Shown here piece after piece: positions 24,731 to 32,253 of a DNA stretch of 32,253 nucleotides (the first letter of the stretch is position 1; the number at the start of each line of letters is the position of its first letter). The translations under genes and the position numbers were made by a program. Below the pieces are notes generated by a model. The model was not told the origin of the DNA. It ran no database searches and saw nothing but the letters and a program-made list of their open reading frames with translations. Origin of the DNA: Tannerella sp. (GTDB lineage Bacteria; Bacteroidota; Bacteroidia; Bacteroidales; Tannerellaceae); contig JAISCL010000361.1 in assembly GCA_031265585.1 (NCBI GenBank), positions 1 to 32,253 of the forward strand. The letters run 5' to 3'.

Positions 24731-25713
24731 CGATTAACGATCGGCAAGGCTGCAATGCCAACCAGTCCGACCAAAACCACCCAGCCGGTCTGTACGGCAA
24801 ATACCACCATGGCAAACGCGCCGGCATCCGAACTGTCGACTCCAAAGGCTACCAGCGTGGATATTACCATAAAATGCCATACTCCTATTCCGCCCTGGAC
24901 AGGCACAGCCACTCCTATGCTACTCATGGCAAAGGCAATCAGGCCGATGCGGATACCCAAATCCTTCGTGAAATCAAAGGCAAAGAACGCTATATAAAAA
25001 TACAGAAAATAACCGCCCCAGATTAATAATGTCTGTATGATGAAGCGCACCTTATGTTCCATCTTCCACAAAGTCTTGAATCCTTCCCAGACATTCCGGA
25101 ACATTCCGGTTATTTTTTTTATAGCGGACAAATGTTTCAGTCTGACAAAAACAAACCAAAAAATCAATGCCAGGAAAATAATCCCGGCATACGTCCAGAC
25201 GGAGGTAAGCCATCGGTAGAGCATCGCGATGATAGCGGGAGGATTTTCCGCAAAGAAATTCCGGAAAAAGCCGATATTAAAAACACACAGGCACAGGGTC
25301 AGCGATCCGACGACCAGCGTATCCGTGATCCGGTCTACAAATAACGTTCCCAGCAATTTCGTAAACGGGATCTTTTCGTATTTTGACATGACGCCGCAGC
25401 GCCAGATTTCACCGACACGCGGAAGCGCCATATTGATCGCATAATTACCCCAGACGGCACATACCGCATTTTTCTTTCTTACGCGCTTGCCTAACGAATC
25501 AATGAGCATCCCCCACCTCAAACCGCGAACCGTGTTGCCGACCAGGCCGAACAGCAGCGAAAAAAGCAACAGGTCATAACGGACGCCTTTCCTTACTACG
25601 TGCATAATCTCACTTAAATCCTGATGACGGTAGAGATACCATAACAGCATCATACCGATAGCCAAAGGAAGCAGTATCTGAATAATCTTTCGGAAGATTT
25701 GTTTAAAATCCAT
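24697..25713 (-). CDS. Flippase-like membrane protein (lysylphosphatidylglycerol synthase TM/UPF0104 type)
   Basis: 338 residues with about eight membrane helices. Family marks are GNTVRGLRWGMLIDSLG, then NYAINMALPRVGEIWRCG near residues 90-110 and FAMSSIGVAVPVQGGIGVWH near 260-280. These resemble the transmembrane part of MprF and archaeal AglD-type proteins, which move lipids or lipid-linked sugars across the membrane. The last ten residues (VESGKLKIES) are encoded by the low-complexity heptamer repeat and are probably not part of the ancestral protein. The start at 25713 lies close to the divergent rsmA promoter. Confidence 0.88.
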   Translation of the reverse strand: MDFKQIFRKIIQILLPLAIGMMLLWYLYRHQDLSEIMHVVRKGVRYDLLLFSLLFGLVGNTVRGLRWGMLIDSLGKRVRKKNAVCAVWGNYAINMALPRVGEIWRCGVMSKYEKIPFTKLLGTLFVDRITDTLVVGSLTLCLCVFNIGFFRNFFAENPPAIIAMLYRWLTSVWTYAGIIFLALIFWFVFVRLKHLSAIKKITGMFRNVWEGFKTLWKMEHKVRFIIQTLLIWGGYFLYFYIAFFAFDFTKDLGIRIGLIAFAMSSIGVAVPVQGGIGVWHFMVISTLVAFGVDSSDAGAFAMVVFAVQTGWVVLVGLVGIAALPIVNRVESGKLKIES

Positions 25714-25734
25714 GTGAAACTTAAATTATTATTT

Positions 25735-25742
25735 TATCTTTG
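25735..25742 (+). promoter_or_regulatory. Promoter -7 box for the rsmA operon
   Basis: TATCTTTG matches TAnnTTTG; the ATG of rsmA is 55 bp downstream. The -33 region overlaps the start codon of the divergent flippase-like gene and shows only a weak TGTG. Confidence 0.55.
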
Positions 25743-25748
25743 CGCCCG

Positions 25749-25756
25749 TAAAGATA
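25749..25756 (-). promoter_or_regulatory. Candidate -7 box for the flippase-like gene, face to face with the rsmA promoter
   Basis: The minus strand reads TATCTTTA (one base off TAnnTTTG), 35 bp upstream of the start at 25713. Together with the box at 25735 it forms the inverted repeat TATCTTT-8 nt-AAAGATA, so the two promoters would point at each other and their transcripts would overlap at the 5' ends. Confidence 0.35.
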
Positions 25757-25797
25757 GTCATTTATTCCTAACTTAACATCAAACAAATTGAAAACAG

Positions 25798-26580
25798 ATG
25801 ACGATCATCCGGCCGAAGAAGTCTTTAGGGCAGCATTTCCTGAAAGACTCTGGAATTGCACAGCGCATAGCGGAAACGCTGTCCGCCTGCCGTGGCCTGC
25901 CTGTGCTGGAGGTAGGGCCGGGGATGGGTGCGCTCACCCGCTTTTTGCTTGACGAAGGATATGACCTGTCTGTCGCAGAGATAGACCCGGCGTCTGTAAA
26001 CTATCTTGAGCAGCATTTTCCCGCACTTTCCGGACGCATTTTCGCGGAAGATTTCCTGAAAATGAAATTAGACCCTGCGAAACTCTGCATCATCGGCAAT
26101 TATCCCTACTACATAGCCAGCCAAATTTTTTTTAAAGTACTCGACTGCAGGGAACAGGTTGTCTGCTGTTCGGGTATGATTCAGAAAGAAGTAGCCGAAC
26201 GCCTCACCGCCGCCCCGGGCAGTCGGAACTCCGGCATACTGAGTGCACTGATACAGCCGTGGTATGATATGGAATATCTTTTTACCGTCAGCGAAGAGGT
26301 GTTTGACCCGCCGCCCAAAGTCAAAAGCGCCGTCATACGGATGACAAGGAATAACCGTACCGTACTGGGCTGCGACGAAGCCCTGTATAAAAAGGTCGTC
26401 AAGACCTCGTTCAACCAGCGGCGGAAAACATTGAGAAATTCGATGAAACCGCTGTTGAGAAAGGATTGCCCGTATTTCTCGCAGTCCATTTTCGACAAGC
26501 GGCCGGAACAGTTATCCATCGAACAGTTTATCGAACTGACATTAATAACCGCTAAACACCTGGAGGAGACCGCACGATGA
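25798..26580 (+). CDS. rsmA: 16S rRNA (adenine1518-N6/adenine1519-N6)-dimethyltransferase
   Basis: 260 residues, normal for RsmA/KsgA. It dimethylates two adjacent adenosines in the 3' helix of 16S rRNA late in small-subunit assembly. Visible motifs: RPKKSLGQHFLKD at the N-terminus, SAM-binding LEVGPGMGALTRFL, acidic AEIDP, catalytic GNYPYYIASQIFF (motif IV), VFDPPPKVKSAVI, and VKTSFNQRRKTLRNS in the C-terminal helical domain. The stop overlaps the start of the next gene (ATGA), so translation is coupled to the phosphoethanolamine-transferase-like gene. Confidence 0.97.
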   Translation: MTIIRPKKSLGQHFLKDSGIAQRIAETLSACRGLPVLEVGPGMGALTRFLLDEGYDLSVAEIDPASVNYLEQHFPALSGRIFAEDFLKMKLDPAKLCIIGNYPYYIASQIFFKVLDCREQVVCCSGMIQKEVAERLTAAPGSRNSGILSALIQPWYDMEYLFTVSEEVFDPPPKVKSAVIRMTRNNRTVLGCDEALYKKVVKTSFNQRRKTLRNSMKPLLRKDCPYFSQSIFDKRPEQLSIEQFIELTLITAKHLEETAR

Positions 26581-28274
26581 CGAACCTTATTCAACTGATA
26601 AAACGGAAAATTGTCAATACAAACAATCATGTATGGATCACCCTGCTGTTTGCGATCCTGATCCTGCCGAACATTGTCGTGATGCTCCTCTCAAGCGACC
26701 TGTCCGGCAATACGGCAAAGCAGTTTGAATATTTTATCTTTTCATCCCTGTTCCTGCTGGTACCCGCACTGTTCCTGAAACTGCGATGGTACTTCATCTT
26801 TGAAAGCATCTTCATGCTGTGCGCCCCGTTTGAAATAGGGTATGTCTGGCTCTATAAATCCACGGTAACGGACGGCTTTATTTCCTCCCTGTTCAACACA
26901 AACATGGGAGAGGCCGCCGAATTGCTCCTGACGATGAAATGGCAATGCCTCCTCCTCCTGTTCGTATGGACAGGATATTTTGTCATTGTCTTCAAAAAAA
27001 TAAAAAACGACTATCTATTTACGGGCAAATTTTCGGTAGTAGCCGGCCTCACCGTCATTTTATTCAACATTTCCCTTTTCGGAAGAATCTATGCAACCGA
27101 ATACAAATACAACAGATCGCAGATCAGGGAGGTAAGGGAGGATTTTATAGACAACTATAAAAAGACATACCCCTGCAACATCATCACCCTCCTGGCCCGC
27201 AAATACGACCAGCACCTGGTATTAAAAAATATGCCCGGAAACATCGCCTCCTTTTCCTATCATGCGAAAAAGGGGAAGCGCCTCCCCGACTGCGAGACGT
27301 ATGTCGTTATAATCGGCGAATCCGCCCGTTACGGCAATTTTTCAATCAACGGATATGAACGGAAAACATCGCCGCAACTGGAAAAAATAGAAGATCTGCT
27401 GACATACAGCGATGTTTACGCGACCTCAAACGTTACGGAATTTGCCATACCGCTGCTGCTTTCAAGGGCCACCCCGCTAAATTTTGAAAAGGCATACCGG
27501 GAAAAGACCTTTGCCGATGCCTTCCGGGAATCCGGTTTTTATACCGGATGGGTAGCCAACCAGTCCGGTTATCATCCCTACATCAAACGCATCGCAAAAG
27601 ACATCGACCGCGCCTGTTTCCCTTCCGACGAATTTGAAACCCTGGAAAACTACGACAATAAGCTTTTACCCTATATTGACTCGCTGCTAAATGAAAACAG
27701 GCAGAAGACCTTTCTGGTCGTACACACGTTAGGAAGTCATTTCAGGTATAATTTCAGATACCCCAAACTCTTTGAAAAATTTACTCCGGCGCTGGAAAGA
27801 ACGAACGATTACGCCATTGCCTCCGGTAAAAACAGGGAACTCTTCACCAATACATACGACAACAGCATCCTGTACACCGATTATATCCTGTCGGAAATAA
27901 TACACAGGGTGGTATCCCGGCAGGGCGTTTCCGCCGTCCTGTACATTTCGGATCATGCCGAAAACCTGTATGATCACGGAAGCAACGCCGTCCTGCACGG
28001 CAGCAAAACGCCCCCCGTGCCGGAAATCCACGTCCCCCTGTTCATCTGGACTTCACCTGCCTACCAAAACGCCTATCCCGGCAAGCAGCAGGCCCTGGAA
28101 ACAAACCGGAACAAAAAAATAAGCGCCTCCAATATCTTCCATTCCATATTGGATATAGCAGACATACACTACCCCGGCGAAATCCCGGAAAAAAGCATCG
28201 CTTCGGACCGGTTTAAGGAAGACAGTATACGCTACGTCTATACTGCCGGCAAAGAAGTTATTCATTTTCAATAA
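26577..28274 (+). CDS. Phosphoethanolamine transferase-like membrane enzyme (EptA/sulfatase family)
   Basis: 565 residues. Five membrane helices occupy about 19-170, followed by a periplasmic sulfatase-fold domain. Metal and catalytic residues are recognisable: E248 in IIGESARYGNFSINGYERKTSP, nucleophile T287 in ATSNVTEFAIPLLLSRATP, D459-H460 in YISDHAENLYDHG, and H474 in NAVLHGSKTPP. The family moves phosphoethanolamine from phosphatidylethanolamine to lipid A or other envelope glycans, lowering negative charge. Lipid A is the likeliest acceptor but this is not proven by sequence. It is coupled to rsmA by a 4-bp overlap and precedes mgtE by 8 bp. Confidence 0.87.
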   Translation: MTNLIQLIKRKIVNTNNHVWITLLFAILILPNIVVMLLSSDLSGNTAKQFEYFIFSSLFLLVPALFLKLRWYFIFESIFMLCAPFEIGYVWLYKSTVTDGFISSLFNTNMGEAAELLLTMKWQCLLLLFVWTGYFVIVFKKIKNDYLFTGKFSVVAGLTVILFNISLFGRIYATEYKYNRSQIREVREDFIDNYKKTYPCNIITLLARKYDQHLVLKNMPGNIASFSYHAKKGKRLPDCETYVVIIGESARYGNFSINGYERKTSPQLEKIEDLLTYSDVYATSNVTEFAIPLLLSRATPLNFEKAYREKTFADAFRESGFYTGWVANQSGYHPYIKRIAKDIDRACFPSDEFETLENYDNKLLPYIDSLLNENRQKTFLVVHTLGSHFRYNFRYPKLFEKFTPALERTNDYAIASGKNRELFTNTYDNSILYTDYILSEIIHRVVSRQGVSAVLYISDHAENLYDHGSNAVLHGSKTPPVPEIHVPLFIWTSPAYQNAYPGKQQALETNRNKKISASNIFHSILDIADIHYPGEIPEKSIASDRFKEDSIRYVYTAGKEVIHFQ

Positions 28275-28282
28275 GCACCATC

Positions 28283-29638
28283 ATGATTGAATTAACCGGA
28301 AAATATATAGATGACCTGAAGAAAGTCATTGACAAAAAGGACGAAAAAAAAGCCTCGGAAATACTCGGACGTCTGCATCCCGCCGACATCGCCGAACTGT
28401 ACAGGGAGCTTACCCTGAAAGAAGCCATCTACCTCTACCTCCTTTTAGACGGAGATAAAGCGGCGGACGTCCTGATGGAACTCGAAGAAGACGACCGCCG
28501 CAAGCTCCTGAAAGAACTGCCGAACAAGGTGATCGCCGAACGCTTCGTCAACGAAATGGATACCGACGACGCCGTGGAACTGATGCGCGACATGGACGAA
28601 GAACGGCAGGAAGAAATCCTTTCGCATATAGACGACGTGGAACAGGCGGGAGACATCATCGACCTGCTGAAATACGACGAAGATACGGCCGGAGGACTGA
28701 TGGGAACCGAAATGATCGTGGTAAATGAGAACTGGAGCATGCCGCAGTGCATTGAAGAAATGAGAACCCAGGCCGGGGAAGAAAACATGGACGAGATATA
28801 TAATGTATATGTAGTTGACGACGACGAACGGCTGCGGGGCGTGCTGCCTCTGCAGAAACTGATCACCAACCCGTCCGTTTCCAAAATAAAGCATGTCATG
28901 CAAAAAGACCCGGTCTCCATACAGGAGAACGCCGATACGGAAGAAGTAGTGGAACTGATCCTGAAATACGACCTTGTATCCCTGCCCGTAACGGACAGCA
29001 TCGGGCGCTTGCTGGGACACATCACGGTAGACGACGTGATGGATGAAATAACGGAACATCATGAACGCGATTACCAGCTGGCATCGGGTATCTCGCAGGA
29101 TGTGGAAACATCGGATAACGTACTGATGCAGACTGCGGCGCGCCTGCCCTGGCTCCTTTTCGGAATGATCGGCGGACTGAGCAACTCCAGGATTCTCGGC
29201 GGCTTCGAAAACGCCTTTGCGGAAAACCCCAAAATGGCGCTCTTCATACCGCTTATCGGGGGAACCGGAGGAAACGTGGGCGTACAGTCTTCTGCAATCG
29301 TTGTCCAGGGACTGGCGAACAACAGCCTGAAACACCCCCAGATTTTCAGGCAGGTGCTCAAAGAAGCGGCCGTAGCCCTGATAAACGCAGCAATCATAAG
29401 CCTCATCGTTTTTATCTACAACTATTTTACGCTCGGAGATCACCGCATCACCCTGTCCGTCTCCGTCAGCCTGTTTGCCATCGTCATCTTTGCCAGCACA
29501 TTCGGAACGCTGGTGCCCATGATCCTCGATAAATTCAAAGTCAACCCCGCCATAGCGACCGGGCCGTTCATTTCCATCACAAACGACATCATCGGCATGT
29601 TGATTTATATGGCGACCACCACCCTCTTGATGGGATAA
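28283..29638 (+). CDS. mgtE: Magnesium transporter MgtE
   Basis: 451 residues, typical. The cytosolic N domain (about 20-125) shows the repeated LGRLHPADIAELYREL pattern. Two CBS domains follow (about 130-255), with TAGGLMGTEMIVV and HVMQKDPVSIQENAD. Five membrane helices fill about 280-450, with GGTGGNVGVQSSAIVVQGLA and the pore-end NPAIATGPFISITNDIIGM. MgtE is a Mg2+-gated channel that closes when cytosolic Mg2+ is high. It forms an apparent operon with rsmA and the phosphoethanolamine-transferase-like gene. A T-tract (29642-29650) follows the stop, so transcription may end there. Confidence 0.97.
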   Translation: MIELTGKYIDDLKKVIDKKDEKKASEILGRLHPADIAELYRELTLKEAIYLYLLLDGDKAADVLMELEEDDRRKLLKELPNKVIAERFVNEMDTDDAVELMRDMDEERQEEILSHIDDVEQAGDIIDLLKYDEDTAGGLMGTEMIVVNENWSMPQCIEEMRTQAGEENMDEIYNVYVVDDDERLRGVLPLQKLITNPSVSKIKHVMQKDPVSIQENADTEEVVELILKYDLVSLPVTDSIGRLLGHITVDDVMDEITEHHERDYQLASGISQDVETSDNVLMQTAARLPWLLFGMIGGLSNSRILGGFENAFAENPKMALFIPLIGGTGGNVGVQSSAIVVQGLANNSLKHPQIFRQVLKEAAVALINAAIISLIVFIYNYFTLGDHRITLSVSVSLFAIVIFASTFGTLVPMILDKFKVNPAIATGPFISITNDIIGMLIYMATTTLLMG

Positions 29639-29670
29639 CGGTTTTTTTTTCATTTTTCAGTTAAAAGCAG

Positions 29671-29678
29671 TACATTTG
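29671..29678 (+). promoter_or_regulatory. Promoter -7 box for efp
   Basis: TACATTTG matches TAnnTTTG, 34 bp before the efp ATG. A T-rich stretch about 20 bp upstream could serve as the -33 region. It separates the efp-radC-lpxH group from mgtE. Confidence 0.55.
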
Positions 29679-29712
29679 CACCGCAAACAATTAATTATAT
29701 ACTTACAAACTT

Positions 29713-30279
29713 ATGGCTACAACAGCAGATTTTAGAAATGGAATGTGCCTTAACATCGACGGCAACTATTTTTTTATCGTTGAATTTCTTCACGTAAAAC
29801 CCGGCAAGGGGCCGGCTTTCGTACGCACAAAACTGAAAAACGTAACGACCGGACGCGTACTGGACAGAACCTGGAACGCCGGCGTCAAAGTCGAGGAAGT
29901 CCGTATTGAGCGCCGTCCCTACCAGTTTCTTTACAAAGACGACATGGGCTATAACTTCATGCACCCGGAAACATTCGAACAGATCTCCCTGCAGGGAAGC
30001 AGCATTGACGGCGTACCGTTCCTCAAGGAAGGCGACATGGTAGAAGCCATGGTGCATGCCGAAAGCGAAACGATCCTCACATGCGAACTGCCCGCCCACG
30101 TAATCCTTGAAGTGACCTACACCGAACCCGGCATCAAAGGCGACACGGCGACCAATACGCTCAAGCCCGCCACCGTCGAAACAGGCGCGGAAGTACGTGT
30201 CCCCCTGTTCATCAACACCGGCGAAAAGATCGAAATCGACACCCGCGACGGCTCCTATGTGGGACGTATAAAACAGTAA
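29713..30279 (+). CDS. efp: Elongation factor P
   Basis: 188 residues with the three beta-barrel domains of EF-P. It relieves ribosome stalling at proline stretches. The domain I loop [14 protein letters not shown] carries the tip residue K32, so a lysine-type EF-P is expected; no EpmA/EpmB-like modification gene lies in the window. C-terminal signatures are present: [21 protein letters not shown] and [19 protein letters not shown]. It has its own promoter and is followed 4 bp later by radC. Confidence 0.97.
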   Translation: MATTADFRNGMCLNIDGNYFFIVEFLHVKPGKGPAFVRTKLKNVTTGRVLDRTWNAGVKVEEVRIERRPYQFLYKDDMGYNFMHPETFEQISLQGSSIDGVPFLKEGDMVEAMVHAESETILTCELPAHVILEVTYTEPGIKGDTATNTLKPATVETGAEVRVPLFINTGEKIEIDTRDGSYVGRIKQ

Positions 30280-30283
30280 CGGC

Positions 30284-30988
30284 ATGGAGGACGGGACAAC
30301 CGGCAGGAAGCTCAGCATAAAAGAGCTGGCGGAAGAAGACCGTCCGCGTGAAAAAATGATGCTGAAAGGAATCGCCTCGCTGAGCGACGCCGAGCTTATC
30401 GCCATCCTGATCCGTTCCGGCACCCGTGAAGAAACCGCCGTCCAGCTCGCGCAGCGTATTTTAAGCAGCATTTCCAACAGCCTGAACTCCCTCGGAAAAC
30501 TGTCGGTAAAAGAACTGATGAAACACAAAGGCATCGGCCAGACCAAAGCCGTCACCGTTGCCGCTGCGATGGAACTCGGACGGCGCAGGACAGGAGCCGA
30601 ACCCCTCAAGCGCGAACCGGTTCGCAGCAGCCGTGACGCCTTCCTGCTCTTCTATCCCGCGCTGTGCGACATCCCCCACGAAGAATTGTGGATTGCCCTG
30701 ACAAACCGCGCAGGCAAAGTCATTGAAAAAATGAAAATCAGTCAGGGAGGACTCGGCGAAACATCCGCCGACCTGCGGTTCATCATGAAAGCAGCCATCA
30801 ACACGACGTGTCACGGCATCATCCTCTGCCACAACCATCCCTCCGGCAACATGCAGCCCAGCCCGCAGGATGATCTGCTGACATCCAGGCTCGGCAAAGC
30901 CGCCGGACTTATGAACATGCAGCTGCTTGACCATATCATTATAAGCGATCAACAGTATTACAGCTATGCCGACGAAGGCAAACTATAA
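30284..30988 (+). CDS. radC: RadC family JAB/MPN-domain protein
   Basis: 234 residues. The N-terminal helix-hairpin-helix part (LIRSGTREETAVQLAQRIL, MKHKGIGQTKAVTVAAAMELG) is followed by the JAMM metal motif HNHPSGNMQPSPQDD and the SxxE-type region before it. The name RadC comes from an old DNA-repair assignment that has been questioned; the true role is unknown. The gene starts 4 bp after efp and ends 2 bp before the DUF59 gene, so all three are co-transcribed. Confidence 0.95.
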   Translation: MEDGTTGRKLSIKELAEEDRPREKMMLKGIASLSDAELIAILIRSGTREETAVQLAQRILSSISNSLNSLGKLSVKELMKHKGIGQTKAVTVAAAMELGRRRTGAEPLKREPVRSSRDAFLLFYPALCDIPHEELWIALTNRAGKVIEKMKISQGGLGETSADLRFIMKAAINTTCHGIILCHNHPSGNMQPSPQDDLLTSRLGKAAGLMNMQLLDHIIISDQQYYSYADEGKL

Positions 30989-30990
30989 CA

Positions 30991-31308
30991 ATGGAAAATG
31001 AATTTTTGAAAACAGAAGAAGAAATCGTAAAAGTGCTCAAGACCGTATACGATCCCGAAATCCCCGTCAACATATATGACCTGGGACTGATTTACAGCGT
31101 AGATATCGACGGCGACAAAAACGTCACGATCGACATGACCTTCACCGCCCCCAACTGCCCTGCCGCCGACTTTATCCTCGAAGACGTACGCCAGAAAGCG
31201 AAAGCCGTCGAAGGCGTAAAAAGCGCCCGTGTCAACCTCGTCTTCGAACCGGAATGGAACAGAGACATGATGACGGAAGAAGCCTGCCTCGAACTCGGAC
31301 TCTTATAA
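30991..31308 (+). CDS. MIP18/DUF59 family Fe-S assembly factor (SufT/PaaD-like)
   Basis: 105 residues. The family hallmark DPEIPVNIYDLGLIYSVDI is complete, and a conserved cysteine is present in FTAPNCPAADFILEDV. Proteins of this kind help mature iron-sulfur proteins; in bacteria they are called SufT or PaaD-like. It stands alone here, not next to a suf operon, but lies 2 bp after radC and 20 bp before lpxH. Confidence 0.93.
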   Translation: MENEFLKTEEEIVKVLKTVYDPEIPVNIYDLGLIYSVDIDGDKNVTIDMTFTAPNCPAADFILEDVRQKAKAVEGVKSARVNLVFEPEWNRDMMTEEACLELGLL

Positions 31309-31328
31309 CCACAAACGGTTCGCGCGCC

Positions 31329-32096
31329 ATGCCTCCGAAAAAAATATACTTCGCCTCGGACATCCACCTCGGCAACCGCTATCTCGAAAACCCGGCAGAT
31401 ACGGAAAAAAAACTCGTGCGGTGGCTCGACGGCATCAAAACAGACGCCATCGCCGTCTATTTTCTGGGAGACGTATTCGACTACTGGTATGAATATAAGT
31501 ATGTAGTGCCGCGCGGACAGATCCGCTTCCTCGGCAAACTGGCGGAACTCTCCGACCTCGGGATAGAAATCCACCTCTTCACCGGCAACCACGACATCTG
31601 GATGTTCGACTACTTCACCAAAGAATTTGGAGCCGTCATCCATCGTGAACCGTTAACGGTTGACCTGCTGGGCAAAAACTTTTTCCTCGGGCACGGCGAC
31701 GAAGTCGGACGCCGCCCGCCGGGATACCGCATCCTGCAGGCGCTTTTCCGGAACCGCCTCTGCCAGATCCTCTATGCCGCCGTTCATCCGCGCTGGACTT
31801 TCGGATTTGCCCGCCGCTGGTCGCTAAGCAGCCGCAAAAACGGACTGACACCTGAAAAACTGAAAGAAGCACAGGCGCGCAACACAAAAGCGCTGGAAGA
31901 ATTTGCCCGCTCCCACCTCCGTACACACCCCGGCATAAACTTCTTCCTCTTCGGCCACCTGCACCTCCTGGCAGACACAGCGCTAACCCCCGAATCCCGC
32001 CTGCTCATCATAGGAGACTGGATGCACCATTTCTCATACGCAGAATGGAACGGCAAAAAACTGGAACTTAAAAAGTTCCGCAACGCTCCCGTTTGA
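31329..32096 (+). CDS. lpxH: UDP-2,3-diacylglucosamine diphosphatase
   Basis: 255 residues from the ATG at 31329 (MPPKKIYFASDIHLGN); a longer frame to 31254 overlaps the DUF59 gene and is rejected. It cleaves UDP-2,3-diacylglucosamine to lipid X and UMP in lipid A synthesis at the inner membrane face. Calcineurin-like metal ligands: D11 and H13 in SDIHLG, D48 in LGDVFD, N87-H88 in TGNHDIW, H122 in FLGHGDEVG, and H210 and H212 in FGHLHLL. Last gene of the efp-radC-DUF59 group. Confidence 0.94.
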   Translation: MPPKKIYFASDIHLGNRYLENPADTEKKLVRWLDGIKTDAIAVYFLGDVFDYWYEYKYVVPRGQIRFLGKLAELSDLGIEIHLFTGNHDIWMFDYFTKEFGAVIHREPLTVDLLGKNFFLGHGDEVGRRPPGYRILQALFRNRLCQILYAAVHPRWTFGFARRWSLSSRKNGLTPEKLKEAQARNTKALEEFARSHLRTHPGINFFLFGHLHLLADTALTPESRLLIIGDWMHHFSYAEWNGKKLELKKFRNAPV

Positions 32097-32116
32097 TTTT
32101 TTTTTGCAATAAGCCG

Positions 32117-32139
32117 GTGATATTTTAAAATAATATCAC
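32117..32139. terminator. Stem-loop downstream of lpxH
   Basis: GTGATATT and AATATCAC form a perfect 8-bp stem around a 7-nt loop, 20 bp after the lpxH stop and after a run of T at 32097-32105. There is no T-tract on its right side, so termination activity is uncertain. Confidence 0.35.
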
Positions 32140-32203
32140 TACTGTCCGGTAAAATCAGAAAACAGTTATTTTTCATTTATAAATAATTAACAATCAGATA
32201 TTG

Positions 32204-32211
32204 TATTTTTG
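32204..32211 (+). promoter_or_regulatory. Candidate -7 box for a gene beyond the window
   Basis: TATTTTTG matches TAnnTTTG in an AT-rich stretch; the ~40 bases after it contain no open start. A short CCC...GGG dyad follows (32227-32242). The target lies outside the window. Confidence 0.3.
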
Positions 32212-32253
32212 ATTATCAAAAGCAAGCCCCCTGCATTTGAGGGAAGAGTGAAT

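Noticed and set aside
32212-32253. A riboswitch or RNA gene at the right edge
   Set aside because: Only about 40 bases are available after a possible promoter; no known conserved core can be recognised.

Overview
The window reads as chromosome of a member of Bacteroidota, most likely order Bacteroidales (Parabacteroides/Tannerella/Bacteroides-like). Supporting signs are several promoters with the Bacteroidota -7 box TAnnTTTG, an AraC-type hybrid two-component regulator (HTCS), many lipoproteins of Bacteroidales-typical families (6-bladed beta-propeller, DUF4369-TlpA, DUF4965-type), a DUF6261 protein, and the order DoxX-tpiA-SPOR-folE. No phage, integrase, IS transposase, CRISPR, tRNA or rRNA is visible. 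Species-level assignment is not possible from reading alone.

Layout. 1-3666 (+): the end of a LysM protein, a DoxX/thioredoxin-like membrane protein, triosephosphate isomerase, a SPOR protein and GTP cyclohydrolase I. 3781-8311 (-): a DUF6261 protein preceded by a tandem hairpin array, then an ABC-2 exporter pair with a beta-propeller lipoprotein. 8470-14871 (-): a carbohydrate cluster of two GH43 lipoproteins, a GH2 enzyme and a DUF4965-family lipoprotein. 15032-20938 (+): a TlpA-like lipoprotein and a 1320-aa HTCS that probably controls the carbohydrate cluster; no SusC/SusD pair lies in the window. 20990-23173: GtrA-like protein (-) and B12-type radical SAM enzyme (+), with a second hairpin array between them. 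23178-25713 (-): dipeptidase PepD and a flippase-like membrane protein. 25798-32096 (+): rsmA, a phosphoethanolamine-transferase-like gene and mgtE, then efp, radC, a MIP18/DUF59 gene and lpxH.

The least ordinary content is between the genes. Two unrelated-looking tandem arrays (5 x 43 bp at 4803-5040 and 5 x 41 bp at 21617-21806) share one design: a 19-nt dyad of two 8-nt arms around 3 nt, followed by GCCA. Four of the eight arm pairs differ between the arrays, and every difference is compensated on the other arm. A third family, a perfect 28-bp palindrome, occurs at 8437, 10472 and 16776. A doubled form at 20935-20993 supplies the stop codons of both convergent genes that flank it. A fourth, low-complexity heptamer family ([AG]TTGA[AC]A) sits at gene borders and encodes the C-terminus of one membrane protein. 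These families are the best candidates here for something not yet described.
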